From Dipteris shenzhenensis (taxonomy: Eukaryota > Polypodiophyta > Polypodiopsida > Gleicheniales), in the NCBI GenBank assembly GCA_047967505.1, contig CM106539.1: a DNA stretch of 64,000 nucleotides; one strand, written 5' to 3'. The notes beneath the pieces were generated by a model that searched no databases, had not been told where the DNA came from, and was given only the letters and a program-made list of their open reading frames with translations. The translations under genes and the position numbers were made by a program. Numbering within the stretch: position 1 is the stretch's first letter; each line of letters starts with the position of its first letter. Shown here piece by piece: positions 1-12,010 of this stretch.

Positions 1-318
1 TTCAATGGGGCAATTTTTCTGTATATGGAGTCCTTTTGATTCTGCTGATGTCTATGATAGGTTGTAGCTTCATATGAACACCAGGCAGAGGCTGGTTGTT
101 CTGCTAGGATTTTATCTCGTTCTAGGTTACCCTGTGAGAAGCTTCTTGTCCTTGTTTACACTGTTAACCTAAAGCAATTATATGATCTCTTATTTACCTT
201 ACAAGACACTCTATTGTCACTTGAGGGTAGGTGATCCCACCATACACAAGGGTGGACTGCTGCCTCCCTTGTCTTGAGGTATGCCTCAATTTGTTGCGGG
301 TTTGTAGATAGGTGGGTA

Positions 319-352
<34 letters not shown>

Positions 353-841
353 CCTCTCTCTCTACAGATAAGCATTGAATATTCTTGCTTTACTTTTATT
401 TTCTTTTATTGTTACTTTTAGCCCTTCTGGTATTTACCTCAAGCTAAAGTATTTCCTTGTATGGATTGAATATTTTACAGGTCCTAGGCCTATAAAAGCA
501 CTTAATAGTTTCTTGCTTGACGGTCCTTGTCACTAACAATCATGGAGTGGTGATGGGTGCCTTTAGCCTTTAATATTTGGGAGTATCAACATACAATCCA
601 CTCGATCTTAAACTGAGAATGTTCTACTATATGCTGATTTCTCAAGGGAATAGATTCCGTCACATTGTTCTACTTTTCCTTTGATACTTTATTAAGATTG
701 CATAGGCATGCTTAGCATAGTTTTTTTACTAACAAATATATGGAAATAACTTCCACTTGTAATTTGGGATCAATTAATACGAATTAGTTTGGAACCTTAA
801 CCTTGATAGAGTAGTTATTTTACAAACACATTTCATATAAT
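1..841. other. Unassigned AT-rich DNA
   Basis: I see no protein family, RNA gene or element end here. The only distinct feature is the CT microsatellite at 322-363. Reading frames on both strands are short and broken. Confidence 0.6.
322..363. repeat. (CT)n microsatellite
   Basis: A run of about 14 CT dinucleotides at 322-349 is followed by a short interruption and a second CT run to about 363. This is a simple sequence repeat. Confidence 0.9.
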
Positions 842-2300
842 GTGGTGCCTTCCACTTTTGAGATACCCCCAAACGCTTGCAAATATTTTGTTTTATTGAA
901 AAGGATTGGGCAAGGAGATATCATTATGTTTGGAAGTATTCTTCGATTATTTACTTGGGGTGGGATGTCAAAGTACCCCATACCTGAAGGGATACATAAG
1001 ATTTTTAAAACTATTGCTTTAGACGTGGTGTGAACCCATAGGCTAGCTTGATGGCCCTTTCAAGTCTCCACGACTCTCCAATATAGTAACATATCAAAGC
1101 CCAATTCGCGTAGATGGTAGTTGAAGCTGTTTTGGTGTAAACTACAGATGGTAATGGACTGTTGTAGTATTAGATAAACAGTCCCTTGAGCCCATTCCTT
1201 CATAACCAGGAGGATATTTTTGGTTTTTAGTATAAGGGTTTTTGTGAGATAGTAGTTAAGTTTTGAAATCGTTAGTCACATTGCTAGTTTTGTCACCAAG
1301 CGCATGATTATAGAAAGCAGCTCCAGTCTCCGACCACCACTTTCGACGTTATTATGAGTGGCGTAAGGTAGGCCTAAGGTATTGCATATTGCATTAACGC
1401 ATCTTCTTGATCCTTGCAAAAGAATCACTCCTATCATACTTGAGGTTGGAGCCTAGAGCCATTTATGCAATGTGACTAGTGCCGAGAAGCCAAACGCTAA
1501 CTCCAGCCTTGGATGTGGCTTCCATGACCAGCTACTTCTCATAAGTGCTAGCCTTGGCCTTGCTCACTTAAAATCTCTCTCATGATAGTTGGAGCTTAGA
1601 GCCATTTAAGAAATGCAACTAATACTGAGGAGCTTTGGAATCCCACCTCTGTCCAACCTTCCATGACCAGCTAGTTCTCTTAAGTACTAGATTTGGCTGT
1701 CACATTTTTTACGACATCTTTTGAGATATCCTCACGTGGCTAAGAAGATCTTCTTCTATTGAAAGGATTACTTGAGGAAAATTATGACATGTTTGTTTTA
1801 TTCTTAGTGTTTATCTAGAGTTGGAGTGTTACAGTACCTCATACTTAAGGAATTCATAAGATTTTTTTTAACCTGGTGGTTAATGCTCAAAGGCTTAGCT
1901 CCAACTCATAGGCTAGCTGGCCCTTTCAAGTCACCATGACTCTCCACCATATTCAAGACATGTTGAAGTTATTCAAGTGGCTAGTACTTGAAGCTAGTTT
2001 TAAAGCATTTTTAGACGAATTAGTTGCTACACCATTAGATCGTGCAATCCCTCGAGCCCATCACTTTATAACTAAGGGGAGGAATCCGGTTCACCATAAA
2101 AAGTTTGCAAGATATAGCTTATGTTTTTCAAAACCGCCTTTGATGCACCTAGTGCTTTGCAATACCACATTGGATGATGTTATGGTTGGCGTGAGGCAGT
2201 GCCTGTTGCATTAATCTACCCTATAGTCTTTTGAACTTGCTCCTCGGCCAAAAAAATCAATACTCCCAACTTGTAATCTTTGAGTTTTGAGCCTAGAGCT
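842..2300. repeat. Diverged duplicated block of about 0.9 kb
   Basis: The stretch from about 895 to 1490 resembles the stretch from about 1758 to 2290. Shared landmarks in the same order are 'cataggctagct', 'ccctttcaagtc' and 'gactctcca' (near 1037-1082 and 1908-1946). Between them a smaller pair of about 125 bp units (about 1430-1560 and 1571-1697) shares 'gttggagc', 'tagagccattta' and 'ccatgaccagcta'. A third partial echo ('gagcctagagct') lies near 2288. The copies are strongly diverged, so the duplication is old. No coding function is visible. Confidence 0.55.
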
Positions 2301-2786
2301 AGGCAGTGAGGAGGTTTTTAATCCACAACTCCAATTGCAAATATGGATATCACCTAGAGATTCAATATGGAGTTTGTTGGGTGTCATTTGTTGTCTAACG
2401 TAGATATTCAATATGATTCATCTAAAGACTCTTGGCCGTTGTGCCTTGATCATGCTGAATATGATCACCTATTCAATATTCAATAGGTGGAATATGCTCA
2501 ACCAAGAGGGCACTAACTATGAGGAGACATTTGCAGTAGTCACAAAGATGAAGACAACCTGCCTTATTCCTTCTCTTGCTTGTAGTATGGGGTTACATCA
2601 TCACTTTATGTCCTATACTAGTAGGAGATCTCATAGTGATGATCCTCTATTAGTTGTTGTCACCTTTCAAAAGTGTGCAAACTTCTTCACGATTTTTAAA
2701 GACTTTATATAATTCAAAAAGCAACAATGTATGAGAGCAAATGGAAGGAAGATTAGGTAAAGAAATGCATGTGCTCCCAAAATAGT

Positions 2787-3226
2787 TCTTAGAAAGATGC
2801 TAATTTGAGCCCATTTATGGACAACATTTCGGAAGTACTCATAATTGCAGTAGAGCATGCAAAAGTCCAATGGCACATGCAATGTTCCTAGAAAGATGCA
2901 GGGTTGAATGCATTTATGGAGAGCACTTTTGTGAAGTATTCAAAATTGCAGTGGATGAATTGCGAAAGGGAAACTTGCCATCTGAAGAATACATATCAAA
3001 CTCCTAGAAAGATGCAAGTTTGAGCCCATTCATGGATAACATTTTTGCAAAGCATGCAGAATTGCAATAGACCATGCAAAATTGCAATGAAACATACAAC
3101 ATTCCTAGAAAGATGCAAGTTTGAGCTAGTTGGTGGACAACACTTCTGTGAAGCATACAAAAGTGTAGTGGAGAAATTGTGAAAGGGGAACTTGCCATCT
3201 GAGGAATACATAGCAAACTTTCCAAG
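2787..3226. repeat. Two-tier tandem repeat (about 105 bp monomer, about 217 bp dimer)
   Basis: Four monomers start with a 'tagaaagatgc' block near 2789, 2890, 3004 and 3107, giving spacings of roughly 101, 114 and 103 bp. Monomers 1-2 and 3-4 form two higher-order dimers. Each dimer ends in the same segment ('gaaacttgccatctgaagaa' near 2969 and its near-copy at 3188). One monomer was therefore duplicated, diverged, and then duplicated again as a pair. Confidence 0.75.
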
Positions 3227-3255
3227 TATCATCACATTTATTTACCTATTTCAAG

Positions 3256-5508
3256 ATGATACAAAGATTAAATAATCTATTTATTTACCTATTTGAATGG
3301 TTAAATAATCTATCATATAACATGAAGAAAAAGATAACTCTTTCAGAAGCTCTCATAAAGGCAAGGGAGTTATGTGTCCAGTGTTATAAGCAACTGTTAA
3401 CAAAGGGCAAGAGACCTACAATGAAATTGCTATCAAAGTAGGAAAGCATTTACTATTTGCGATGATTCTATCTTTTAATGTATAGTAGATGCATGCATAG
3501 TATTTGAATCAAGAAAGATATTCTATGAGGCATTGGAGCATATGGCAAGAAAGAGACAAATAATCATCGGGTGGACAACGTCTATCATTTAGTGAAGGCC
3601 TTAAAGATTTATTATGGATAAAATTATGAAAACGATATGCTGTTAAATCTTAAACAGTAAATGTGTCTTTGGAAGGATAAGAATAGTCAGATTGAGAAAA
3701 TGGTCAACCAACTAGTGAAAGATGAAGCTTCTTACTCAACATAATTGTTTTTTACTTTAAATGAGGAATTAGCTGATAAAATATGCGATGTTGATAAGAA
3801 AAAGTGCGTGCCCTTGGTCAAATGGATGACAAGACTTGGTCTACTAGGTGGATGAAATCACGAGGAAGTGATGTGACACCAACAAAGGATGTAAAAGCCA
3901 AGATGCCAAAAGTTGTGGAGACAATGTATGCAGATATAAAGAAGAAAACCATGGAGAGCACCATGAATGATACAACCAGTAATGATTTTAGCTTCTCCTA
4001 TGATATTTGTTGTCAAAGGATGTTGCAAAATTGGTTTCAGTTAGTTCTTGGATGGATGGTTTTCTAGATTGGCTTTGAGTGATGGCAATTAGGTGGCAGT
4101 TTACACATAGTCACATAGTAAGTTGCAGTCTGGGAATGCAAAGTAATGCATTAAATCGCAGAAGTACACCATGTAGATAGAGCCATAATGACTTGATTGG
4201 ACTGTAGGCCTAGAGAGCTCTGTCTCACCATGTGCCAAGACCGACCAACAATCACGTGAGTTTACAAAGAGCATATGATGTGGCCTTGATTGATATCTAA
4301 ATAAAGAAAAAGGTTTTTTTAGAGCCTTCTATACAATTGTTTCGTATTCATGTGTAGGAAAAGAAAGGTTTGACTAAGCAATCAGTTCTCTCCTTGATAT
4401 ATTTTGATTCCATGGTTTGGTGGTGAACTATTCCCAGGTTCTGTTAAACCCCTCACATTATTATGGCTTTAATACACGCAGGTGTGTATGAGTCACTAGT
4501 AGGACTTGAGACTTTTACATTATTCACCTCAACATCTGTGATCCCCATGAAATTATGTTGAGGTATCATCATGACAACTAATAATTATCATTTTTTATAT
4601 AGATAATAGTTATGGGCCTTGGGCAGTTGCAACTAGGGTGTATGCCAGATGTAGAGTACTTTATGACAATGAGGAGTGATGCTTGGAAGAAGCTATGTGT
4701 GTTCTTCTCTGATGAATTACAAGACCTCGCTATACAAATTTAATTACAAGGTTATTTGGCATTGCAACAAAGATCAACATTGGTCCTTTTTGTCATAGAA
4801 CCATAGAGGGACCCATTATAGGCCAACAATCTCACATCTACCTTTAGGGATCTACTTGCAAAGGTATTTCATGGTATGGTGTTATGCAATGACCTAAATT
4901 ATCAAGCAAGCATTGGCATTGAGTTCTTACAACCTATAGTGGTTGGATTTTTACATTGGGGTAGTGATCCTCCACTTGAAGCTCTAAAGAAGGTCCTTGA
5001 GCTCTCATTCCAAGAGAAAGAAAAGGCTCAATTGAGTGTGGACTGCCAAAAATCAAAGCATCCCTCCTTGATACAAGATATGGTACAAGTGTATTGGATG
5101 GATGGATGGAGGGTGGCATTGATAGAATGTTTTTTATTGTTCAAACATTGTTACAGAAGGTCATCAATACTAAAAACCAAGTTGATTACTTCAACATGTA
5201 CTTCGGTAGCATAAAGTATTCACAAAATGAAAATTTGCATGAACTTGAGAGCAATGCTCAAGAGAAGGTACAAAAGCTCACATGTGGAGCTTGAGTGATG
5301 AGGACGATAGCTCTACATTGGATGGACGTAGTGAAGACCCAACTTACAAAAAAATGATCACAAAGATGTGGAGGGATAAGGTGTTGCAAAGAGCCATTGA
5401 GGTTCCACTCATCATAAGGGGAGGCTATAGTGAGGAAGCAATCCATGGTGTTATAGTCAAAGGGAAAAAGAATGTTGGCAAGGGATGTAGAACTTATAGT
5501 AGGCACTG
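3256..5508. other. Unassigned region with short broken plus-strand frames
   Basis: Short plus-strand reading frames occur at 3256-3441, 3804-4067 and 4876-5214, rich in Lys, Glu and Asp and separated by many stops. Together they could be a decayed gene or transposase, but I recognise no conserved motif (no DDE triad, zinc finger or RT motif). No repeat structure or TSD was found. Confidence 0.4.
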
Positions 5509-5967
5509 AGCTTGCAACTCAAACCTCCATGACTACAAAGACCACACCCATGAGTATTGGGAGTATAAGCATTAGTAGTTAGTCTATCAGTATAGGGGAG
5601 AATTTAAAGTTTATTGGTCAAGAGCCTATTAGTACAAGAGAGAATATAGAGGCTATTAGTTGCAAGGAGTGAGCCTACAACTCAAGCCTTCATAATTGGT
5701 CCAGAGGTCACACCCACAATCATTGTGTGTACAAGAATTGGTAGTTAAGCTATTAGTTAGGAGAGAATGTAGAGCCTATTAGTGCAAGGGAGAATGCAAA
5801 GGCGACACCTTAACATTTCACAAAGAATCATGGCTAATGTCCTTCATTTGAGTCAAACTAAGAGATTTTCAATGTTTCATATTAAGGCTTCATGGTCCTA
5901 TTAGTACAACAGAGAATGTAGAAGCTATTAGTTGCAAGTAGCGAGCCTATACCTCAAGACTCCATAA
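5509..5967. repeat. Degenerate tandem repeat, left part of a split array
   Basis: Units share 'gagcctattagt', 'gagaatgtag' and 'actcaagcctccataa' blocks, seen near 5632, 5774 and 5900. Spacing is irregular (about 120-150 bp) because of indels. The array continues beyond the LINE insertion at 7520-7640, so the LINE landed inside it. Confidence 0.65.
5954..5967. repeat. Left TSD of the 5968-7505 LINE
   Basis: The 14-bp sequence tcaagactccataa sits directly before the LINE poly-T. Its partner at 7506-7519 is tcaagacttcataa, with one mismatch. Confidence 0.8.
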
Positions 5968-7505
5968 TTTTTTTTCGGCAAAAAAATAGTGTCTTTATTG
6001 CTTTATAACATTTAGTACATCAAAAGATTTCCCCTGGACTATCACTTCTGTTTACATCAGTGCTTACATCATGGAATAACAGAATACTAACTTCCTTAAA
6101 AACAACTAAGAGGGGCTTCTCAAAGGTGGAAGGAGAAGCTAGAGGTTTCCTCTTTGGAGTCTGAAGCAGCAGTAAACAGTAGGATCTGTAGAGTGACCAT
6201 GAGTAGTAGCAAGGCCCTGAGAAGGGTTAATAGACATAGTAACCAAGGTAGAACCACTGCAAGACCCTGGGTCTGATCAGAAAGGGTAAAAGGGAACTAA
6301 GCAGAGAAACTAGCACAAGGAAACTGAATGATAGAGCCAGGAGAGGAAGCAGGTGGCTGATCTGAGGTGTCCACAGCCAAGGGGGGGGATTTGCTGGAGA
6401 GGCTAACCATAGTAGGATAGAAGGGAGGGACAACAGCATCTGTTGTAGCCAGTGGTAGGAGCTTTGCTTGAAGAGTCATCAAGAGGTAGAGAGAATGATC
6501 TTGGAGAAGGGGGTATCTGCAAGGGAGCACCAGCTGCTGTAGCTTTCCTATGTAAGAAGGGGGGTAGTTTGGCATGTTCATCTGATATGAAACAAGAACA
6601 TTTATGTCTAGAGATGTCTGCACTTAGTCTCTGGTGTTCAAGGTTGTATGCACTAATAAAGAAGTTAAGTCTTCTCTTTCTTGTCCCACCATGAAGCAAA
6701 CATAGCATCAGTACAAATATCTTTATGATTAAATTGAAAATTCTTTCTAGAGACCCAAATGAACCAGAGAACATGGGCCCTTATTAGAAACCAAGGCTCA
6801 TGCCTTACTTTGCAAGCATCCCCTAGTAATATGGCTTTCTAGTTTATAGGTTCACCACACTCCATCTGAATGAACTTCCATACTCTTCTAGCATGAGGGC
6901 AAGCAACAAATAAATGAAAGACATCCTCCACAAAGTTTAGGCATCTCATACATTTGTCATCTCCTTTACCAATGCTGAGCCCTCTAGAGTTAGACCACAC
7001 TGCTTTGTGAAGGATTAACCAAGCAAGACAAGACATTTTCTCAAGCCACATTCCTATTCCATATTCTGTGAAATCTGAAATACCATTTAGATCTGTCATC
7101 ATTCAGTTTCCACCTGTTGTTAAGGGTTCTAAATAGATCCTACAGTGGCGGAGGAGCACCCTACCCAGCTAAACTCTTTGTGTATGCATAGTACTGAGCC
7201 TCCCTTCCAACTCACTTCTCCTTTCCATAAGTCTAGTCTTTCCATGATCAATCTATGATGTTGGTTGGGAGAACTCCCTTTTGATTTCAAGCCAAGATTA
7301 CCCTAAGATAGCTACTACTGAGATCTAAATGGCCATAAAAGGATATACCTCATATTTCTCAAAAGTTGTGCTCTAGATGAAGTGATGCTTTGATAATCTT
7401 TAGCCCTAGTCCCCCTTCTTCTTTGGGCTTCAGAATGACCTGCACAATTTGATGAATAGAGGCAATGGTTAAGAAGCAGAGGTGGGATTCAGTAATGGAT
7501 AGATT
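5968..7505 (-). mobile_element. 5'-truncated LINE (family 2), minus strand
   Basis: This is a 1.54-kb non-LTR retrotransposon fragment lying on the minus strand. Its 3' end is the T-run at 5968-5975, the poly-A of the element, preceded in sense orientation by TTTTGCCG. The last bases resemble the 3' end of the family-2 LINE at 35.05 kb. Remnants of the 'GGLG' segment after the RT lie near 7400-7440 and a zf-RVT domain lies at 6839-7102. It is flanked by a 14-bp TSD with one mismatch and inserted into a tandem-repeat array. Missing ORF1, endonuclease and RT fit ordinary 5' truncation during target-primed reverse transcription. Confidence 0.9.
6839..7102 (-). pseudogene. LINE ORF2 C-terminal zf-RVT domain fragment
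   Basis: The minus-strand frame encodes a zf-RVT-type domain, the zinc-binding tail of plant LINE ORF2. A hydrophobic segment (SCLAWLILHKAVW) is followed by CMRC, then H and C within FHLFVACPHA, and a downstream VWKF. The same arrangement is found in the family-2 LINE at 34161-34379 (LLWLIMHKVVW, CMRC, FHLFVAC), so the two copies belong together. Upstream ORF2 is missing. The frame ends shortly after GEPIN, a motif also seen just past the domain in the other copy. Confidence 0.85.
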
Positions 7506-7519
7506 TCAAGACTTCATAA
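7506..7519. repeat. Right TSD of the 5968-7505 LINE
   Basis: tcaagacttcataa matches the left copy at 5954-5967 at 13 of 14 positions. Confidence 0.8.
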
Positions 7520-7640
7520 CCCACAATTAGTGGGAGTACAAGCATTTGTAATTAAGCTATTAGTTAGGGGAGAATGTAGAGCCTATTAGTGCAGGGGAGA
7601 ATGTAAAGGTGACACCTTAACATTTCACAACGAATCAACT
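7520..7640. repeat. Right part of the split tandem array
   Basis: About 120 bp here match 5700-5820 closely, including 'ttaagctattagttag', 'gagaatgtagagcctattag' and 'acaccttaacatttcacaa'. This is the continuation of the array interrupted by the LINE. Confidence 0.7.
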
Positions 7641-7679
7641 AGGTTCGGAGCACCACCAAGCATAGTGGCAACGCTTTGA

Positions 7680-7942
7680 GTGGGGCATTTTGCCCATGTG
7701 GAAGTCTAAGTCACTTAATATTGGAGGGATTCGCAAGTCCTCATCTACACTATAGATGCTCAATAATATCTCCTCTACATGAGATATTAGCTCCACTTCA
7801 ACCAACAGCTCCTCTACACACCAAACAACTAACTATACAACTAGCTAGAATCTTGGTGTAGGGCCACCAGCAATCACGCTATAGCCACCTAATCTATCAC
7901 GCTAATGGCCATTGGGAACACTATAAGCTTGCTATTTTAACA
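7680..7942 (-). repeat. 3' LTR remnant of the minus-strand copia
   Basis: Similar to 9228-9500. The sense start is TG at 7942-7941, immediately after a purine-rich tract. The outer boundary near 7680 is approximate. Confidence 0.6.
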
Positions 7943-8021
7943 CTTCCCCTTAAGCTCAACCTAAACTCCATCACACCCGACATTCTCCAAAACTTTTGGT
8001 GCTCCTTTACACCCAATGACA

Positions 8022-8760
8022 CTATGAATATGTAAGCCACATGCTCATCTGCCCTGACATATAGCAAATAAAATTTCCTTCTCCCTCATGCAATGATAAT
8101 GCAATTTTATATGATTTGTTATTGCATGATACACATGGTTTTTTGCCAGCTGATGCTACACATATTGCCAAAGATAATGTGACTGCTTTGGCAATGTCTT
8201 CTCCTAAGTCACGTAGTAGCTTTCTCAACCAAGCTATCTCACATGAGACCAATGCTACACCTCTGTACTCAGCCTCAGTACTAGATAATGCAATAGTTGG
8301 TTTGCTCTTACTACTCCAAGTCACCATGCCAATACCAAAACTGAATGCATAGCCACTGGTCGATCTTTTGTAGCTACTTGTCCAATCTACATTGGTGTAT
8401 TAAAATGCTTCTATGGTTGTACCAATTTGTAGAATAGTCCATAATTTAGAGTAGCCTTTGCATAATGTAGCAAATGTTCCATTCAAATGTGGATTCCTTG
8501 GTTGCTATATAAACTTACTCAGCACTCCTCTATCATGACACAAATTTGGCCTAGTCATGTGCTATGGCAGCCACATCGCTTCCTATAATTTATCAAGTCA
8601 TCCACATAGGTGACTATCACCACCATTCCTACATTTGTCTTTCATACATATGAGGAATGATCAACCTCACTGATGACTTGAATGATACTTGGAATCTAGT
8701 GCCATTACCAAAGAGAAAGATACCCATTAGTTGTACCCTCTCTATTAAACTTGACCTACA
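8022..8760 (-). pseudogene. copia pol C-terminus (RT end and RNase H)
   Basis: The clean part (8022-8327) reads WSSKSKPTIALSSTEAEYRG, the signature of copia-type RNase H, followed by a SCEIAWLRKLL stretch. Frame-shifted upstream sequence (about 8340-8580) still shows the preceding segment with KRSTSGYAF and PRNPHLNGT-like remnants. Multiple frameshifts and stops make it non-coding. In an intact element this domain removes RNA from the RNA:DNA hybrid in the virus-like particle. Confidence 0.85.
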
Positions 8761-8849
8761 ATCCTTGCTCCACTATTTGACCAACAAAAAACCAAGTTTT
8801 TAGTAATACTTAGCAAAAATAATATATCAGCCAAGTACTTTCTTTGCCC

Positions 8850-9010
8850 ATTTTGCATGTTCAAAGGAATATGCCAATGTGCCCAATCATATGATAAGTA
8901 TCATTCCCTATCTCAACAAAGCTACACCTCTAAAGCTGTTGCTGCAAATCAGCAACAAATCACTCTCCATGACAGCCCATGTGGTTTGATGCATGTGAGT
9001 CCACATACTA
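8850..9010 (-). pseudogene. copia protease remnant
   Basis: In the minus frame around 8979-9001 the residues DSHASNHM occupy the place of the copia protease active site (normally Asp-Ser-Gly). They are followed by IGNDTYHMIGHIGI, the conserved flap-like segment. The active-site Gly is replaced by His and stops intervene, so it is inactive. Confidence 0.6.
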
Positions 9011-9227
9011 TACATCTGTAATCCTTTCCTTATGTGAAATGGCATTCAACATATGTTGCATTACAAATAGATTTTCTCCTCTCTTCATTCAGGAGGATGC
9101 ACAACATTTATTTGTGCTAGATCTCTAGCCATGTAGGCCCTTACCTTGAAAGAAAACAACACAACAACAGAGATGTAGTGGAAGAGGGGGATCTGATCTC
9201 TATAATAGCACAAGTATACACAAAAGA

Positions 9228-9500
9228 GATAATTTCTTCATTCACAAGAGAGGTGGAGGCATGTGTAGCTCCTCAGTGGTGACACTACCAATGTCTCTCC
9301 TCTATACAATACAATAGCTCACTCCGAAACACTAGCTACTCTACACACCAAATAATGTTGAATGACTAACTATACGGCTGGCTGAAATATTTGGTATAAG
9401 GCCACCAATAATCATGCTACAACCACCTAATCTATCATCCCAATGGCCATCAAGCCCACTACTAGGTGGGTGATCATGTGGTGAGCTCGCTATTTCCACA
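9228..9500 (-). repeat. 5' LTR remnant of the minus-strand copia
   Basis: Partner of 7680-7942. The sense start is TG at 9500-9499. A gypsy RT scrap abuts this end directly, suggesting insertion into or beside it. A weak PBS-like sequence lies just inside near 9190-9215. Confidence 0.55.
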
Positions 9501-9690
9501 ATAGGATGGTCACCTTATTTAGCTTCTAATAATCCACATAGACCTAGACTATTCTAGATCTTTTCTTGGGTACAAGCATTGTTTGGATATAGTTATAGGG
9601 AAGATTTTGGCATAGTAGACCCCTTTTAGTTAGTTTGTTAGTCACCTACATGGTTTCCATTGTAGCCTAGCATTTGGCCTCAAGGAATTT
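9501..9690 (-). pseudogene. Ty3/gypsy reverse transcriptase fragment
   Basis: The minus frame shows LVPKK followed, after a stop, by VYVDY and KLNKVTIL. This is the N-terminal RT motif where primer-template contacts begin in gypsy elements. It runs up to the copia LTR edge at 9500. No partner fragment was recognised on the far side of the copia element. Confidence 0.6.
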
Positions 9691-9852
9691 AATGCTCTGA
9701 TTTTGATTGGTGTACCCCCTTGAAACTCAATATGACCAACCAAAAACATTAATTCGGGTGCACCCCTATGATCTGACTCTACATGCTAGAGCTTTTAACA
9801 TGAATGTTGTTGGGGTCCTTATGCATCCTAAGGTTTGTTATTTGGACGTTTA

Positions 9853-10165
9853 CATCTTGGATCTTACATTGAAGACAAAAGATATGTATTTAGATTAGAA
9901 GCTCTCTTGGTGATTGCATAAATTAAAGTTTGAGTTGAAGGTTCACGAATAGCTTATATCAAAGAATATACGATTGAAATATTTGCCCCTACCATTGTTC
10001 ACATGTGTGAAGGTCTACCTCACAAGTCTACACATTGAAGACACAAAAGTTATGTTTTTAGATTAGAAGCTCTCTTGGTGATTGCATAAATTAAAGTTTG
10101 AGTTGAAGGTTCAAGAATAGCTTATATCAAATAAGATACTATTGAAATATTCACCCCTATGGCTT
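9853..10165. repeat. Tandem duplication, period about 166 bp
   Basis: Two copies begin near 9871 and 10037 ('gaagacaaaagatatg' and 'gaagacacaaaagttatg'). Both continue through 'tagattagaagctctcttgg', 'gattgcataaattaaag' and 'gaatagcttatatcaaa'. Identity is high, so the duplication is fairly young. Confidence 0.85.
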
Positions 10166-11640
10166 AACCTTTAGATGAGATCATTGATACCATATGCATA
10201 CTTATATTCTTGAGGGGTGGTCTCAACTTACCACATACCTCTATACACATGAAATTAGATGGCAAGACACACAAGATAGATATGTAAGAAAACAAAAAGT
10301 AGAGAAAGATATATAAAAAAAGAAGAAATGATACACTTACAAAGTATTCCATAAATCATGCTCCCCCCCCCCCGGCAACCCAAATTAGGATTGTCCCACT
10401 TTTCTTATGCAAGATTTTGTAGCTTTTTGGTGTTGACTGTTCTTTTTAGGAGGTTCTTTGTTTCTAGCCTTCTTCCAATCATTCTCATGAAGACAAGTAA
10501 TCATGACTCAATGCAACTATCTTGTGGCCTTTTGAATCACCTCCTTCCAATCTTTCAAGCAACGCACCAGTTCATTTAGCATCCACCTTGAGTCAAAGGT
10601 GAGATGCTTAGAAACTCTTCATGCAACCATTTGAGAACATTCTTCTTCTTTTCCTTTGGTTATGATCTAAAGTCCATCATAACTTTGTTTGAATTTGGTC
10701 TAGCATAATTGCCACATTCATGGAGTACAACATTCTTATTTGCATCCATAGTGAGGACCCCATCACCATCAATGGAATAGTGAATAGAGGAATCATCATC
10801 ATCATTAATGGAATAGTGAATAGGGACATCATCTCACCATCGATGGTATAGTGAGAATAGGGGCATCACCATCACGTGAGTGCTAGCTAGCACCCAATCC
10901 ATGTTAATGAGAGGTGTTAGTATGATAGGAGCGATGGCTCCCAATGCCTCATGCTTGTGAGGCCTCCATTGTGGCATAAGACTGAGATCGAATGGTCTTT
11001 GACCTCTCATGCTCTTGCTCCATCTCCCACATGATTTGTGCATGCTCACAAGGATCAGGCATGCTAAGAAGCTTTTGCACTTTATTAGAAACTAAAAACT
11101 TCTTCTTTGCTAGCTCTAGTCCCTTCCACAGGCTGCTTACCAAATGGATTACTCTCATTGGAACAATCACTCCCCCTAGATGCCATGTATAACACATGTG
11201 AAACTAAAACTAAAACCATGTTCACTCTTATTGGACCCATAACCAAAAGAGCGGAGAAATGGATGGGAAATTTACAATAAATATTTTCAAAATTTTGTGT
11301 TAAACCTAAAACATCTATGTAAAACTATGTAAATTTTTGTAAAATTGTGTGATAATATTTAACAACAAATTAACATACAATTATTAATTTTTCTTTGAGC
11401 CATTATACAAGGGAAAATGGCAACTTTTTAATTCTAGTAGAACACCCAAAGTCCCCTCAAAAGTTTGCAAAGTTTTCAAGGAGGGGAGAAAGAGGGAAAA
11501 GGGGGGTGGAGAGATGGTTGAAAGGGAAAAGAAAGTAAGGGAGAATGATGGGAAAGGAGGAGGGATGAATGAAGGAAAGGAGAGTTGATTATGGGGCAAA
11601 CTTTAGGGGGTGGGATGTAGGGAAAATGATAAAAATAAAA
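10166..11640. other. Unassigned DNA with a short minisatellite
   Basis: Contains a run of 12 C at 10362-10373. A small minisatellite at about 10761-10875 has three imperfect 35-40 bp units with 'catcaccatc', 'aatggaatagtgaatag'. Purine-rich sequence begins at 11380. No recognisable coding sequence. Confidence 0.5.
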
Positions 11641-11684
11641 AAACTAACAATGATGATGTAAACTTTGAGAGAGGTGAGATGAAT

Positions 11685-12010
11685 ACTTACTTGGACTTAA
11701 GTCTTGGATGCCTAAAAATGTAAAAAACACATTGTTTTTAAAGAGAACCATGGGAAAAGCAAGGTAAAGAGCAAAGAAAAGAGAAAGAGATGAAGAACAA
11801 GCAAGGTAAAGAGCAAGAGAAAAGCAAGGTAAAGAGCAACAGATGAAGAACAATGAACTTACTTGGACTTAAGTCTTGGATTCCTAAAAAGGAAAAAAAC
11901 ACATTGTTTTTAAAGAGGACCATGGGAAAAGCAAGGTAAACAGCAAAGAAAAGAGCAAGAGATGAAGAACAAGCAAGGTAAAGGGCAAGAGATGAAGAAC
12001 AAGCAAGAGG
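11685..12010. repeat. Tandem duplication, period about 173 bp, with nested short repeats
   Basis: 'cttacttggacttaagtctt' begins at about 11685 and again at about 11858. Both copies continue through 'acacattgtttttaaagag' and 'ccatgggaaaagcaaggtaa'. Inside each copy 'agcaaggtaaagagcaag' and 'agatgaagaacaa' recur several times, so slippage and a larger duplication have both acted. Confidence 0.85.

Larger units (their letters stand above)
7641..9500 (-). mobile_element. Decayed Ty1/copia element with LTR remnants, minus strand
   Basis: Two LTR-like segments of about 270 bp (about 7680-7942 and 9228-9500) share blocks such as 'ctctacacaccaaa', 'actaactata' and 'ccacctaatctatca'. Between them the minus strand carries a degenerate protease and the RNase H end of copia pol. 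In sense orientation the inner side of the low-coordinate LTR shows a purine tract (about 7943-7952) followed by TG, as expected at a 3' LTR. The internal part is only about 1.3 kb, so most of gag, integrase and RT is deleted. The exact low-coordinate end and a TSD were not found. Confidence 0.7.

Noticed and set aside
3256-5214. hAT or other transposase
   Set aside because: Charged short frames only; no BED finger, RW or DDE-type motif could be read.
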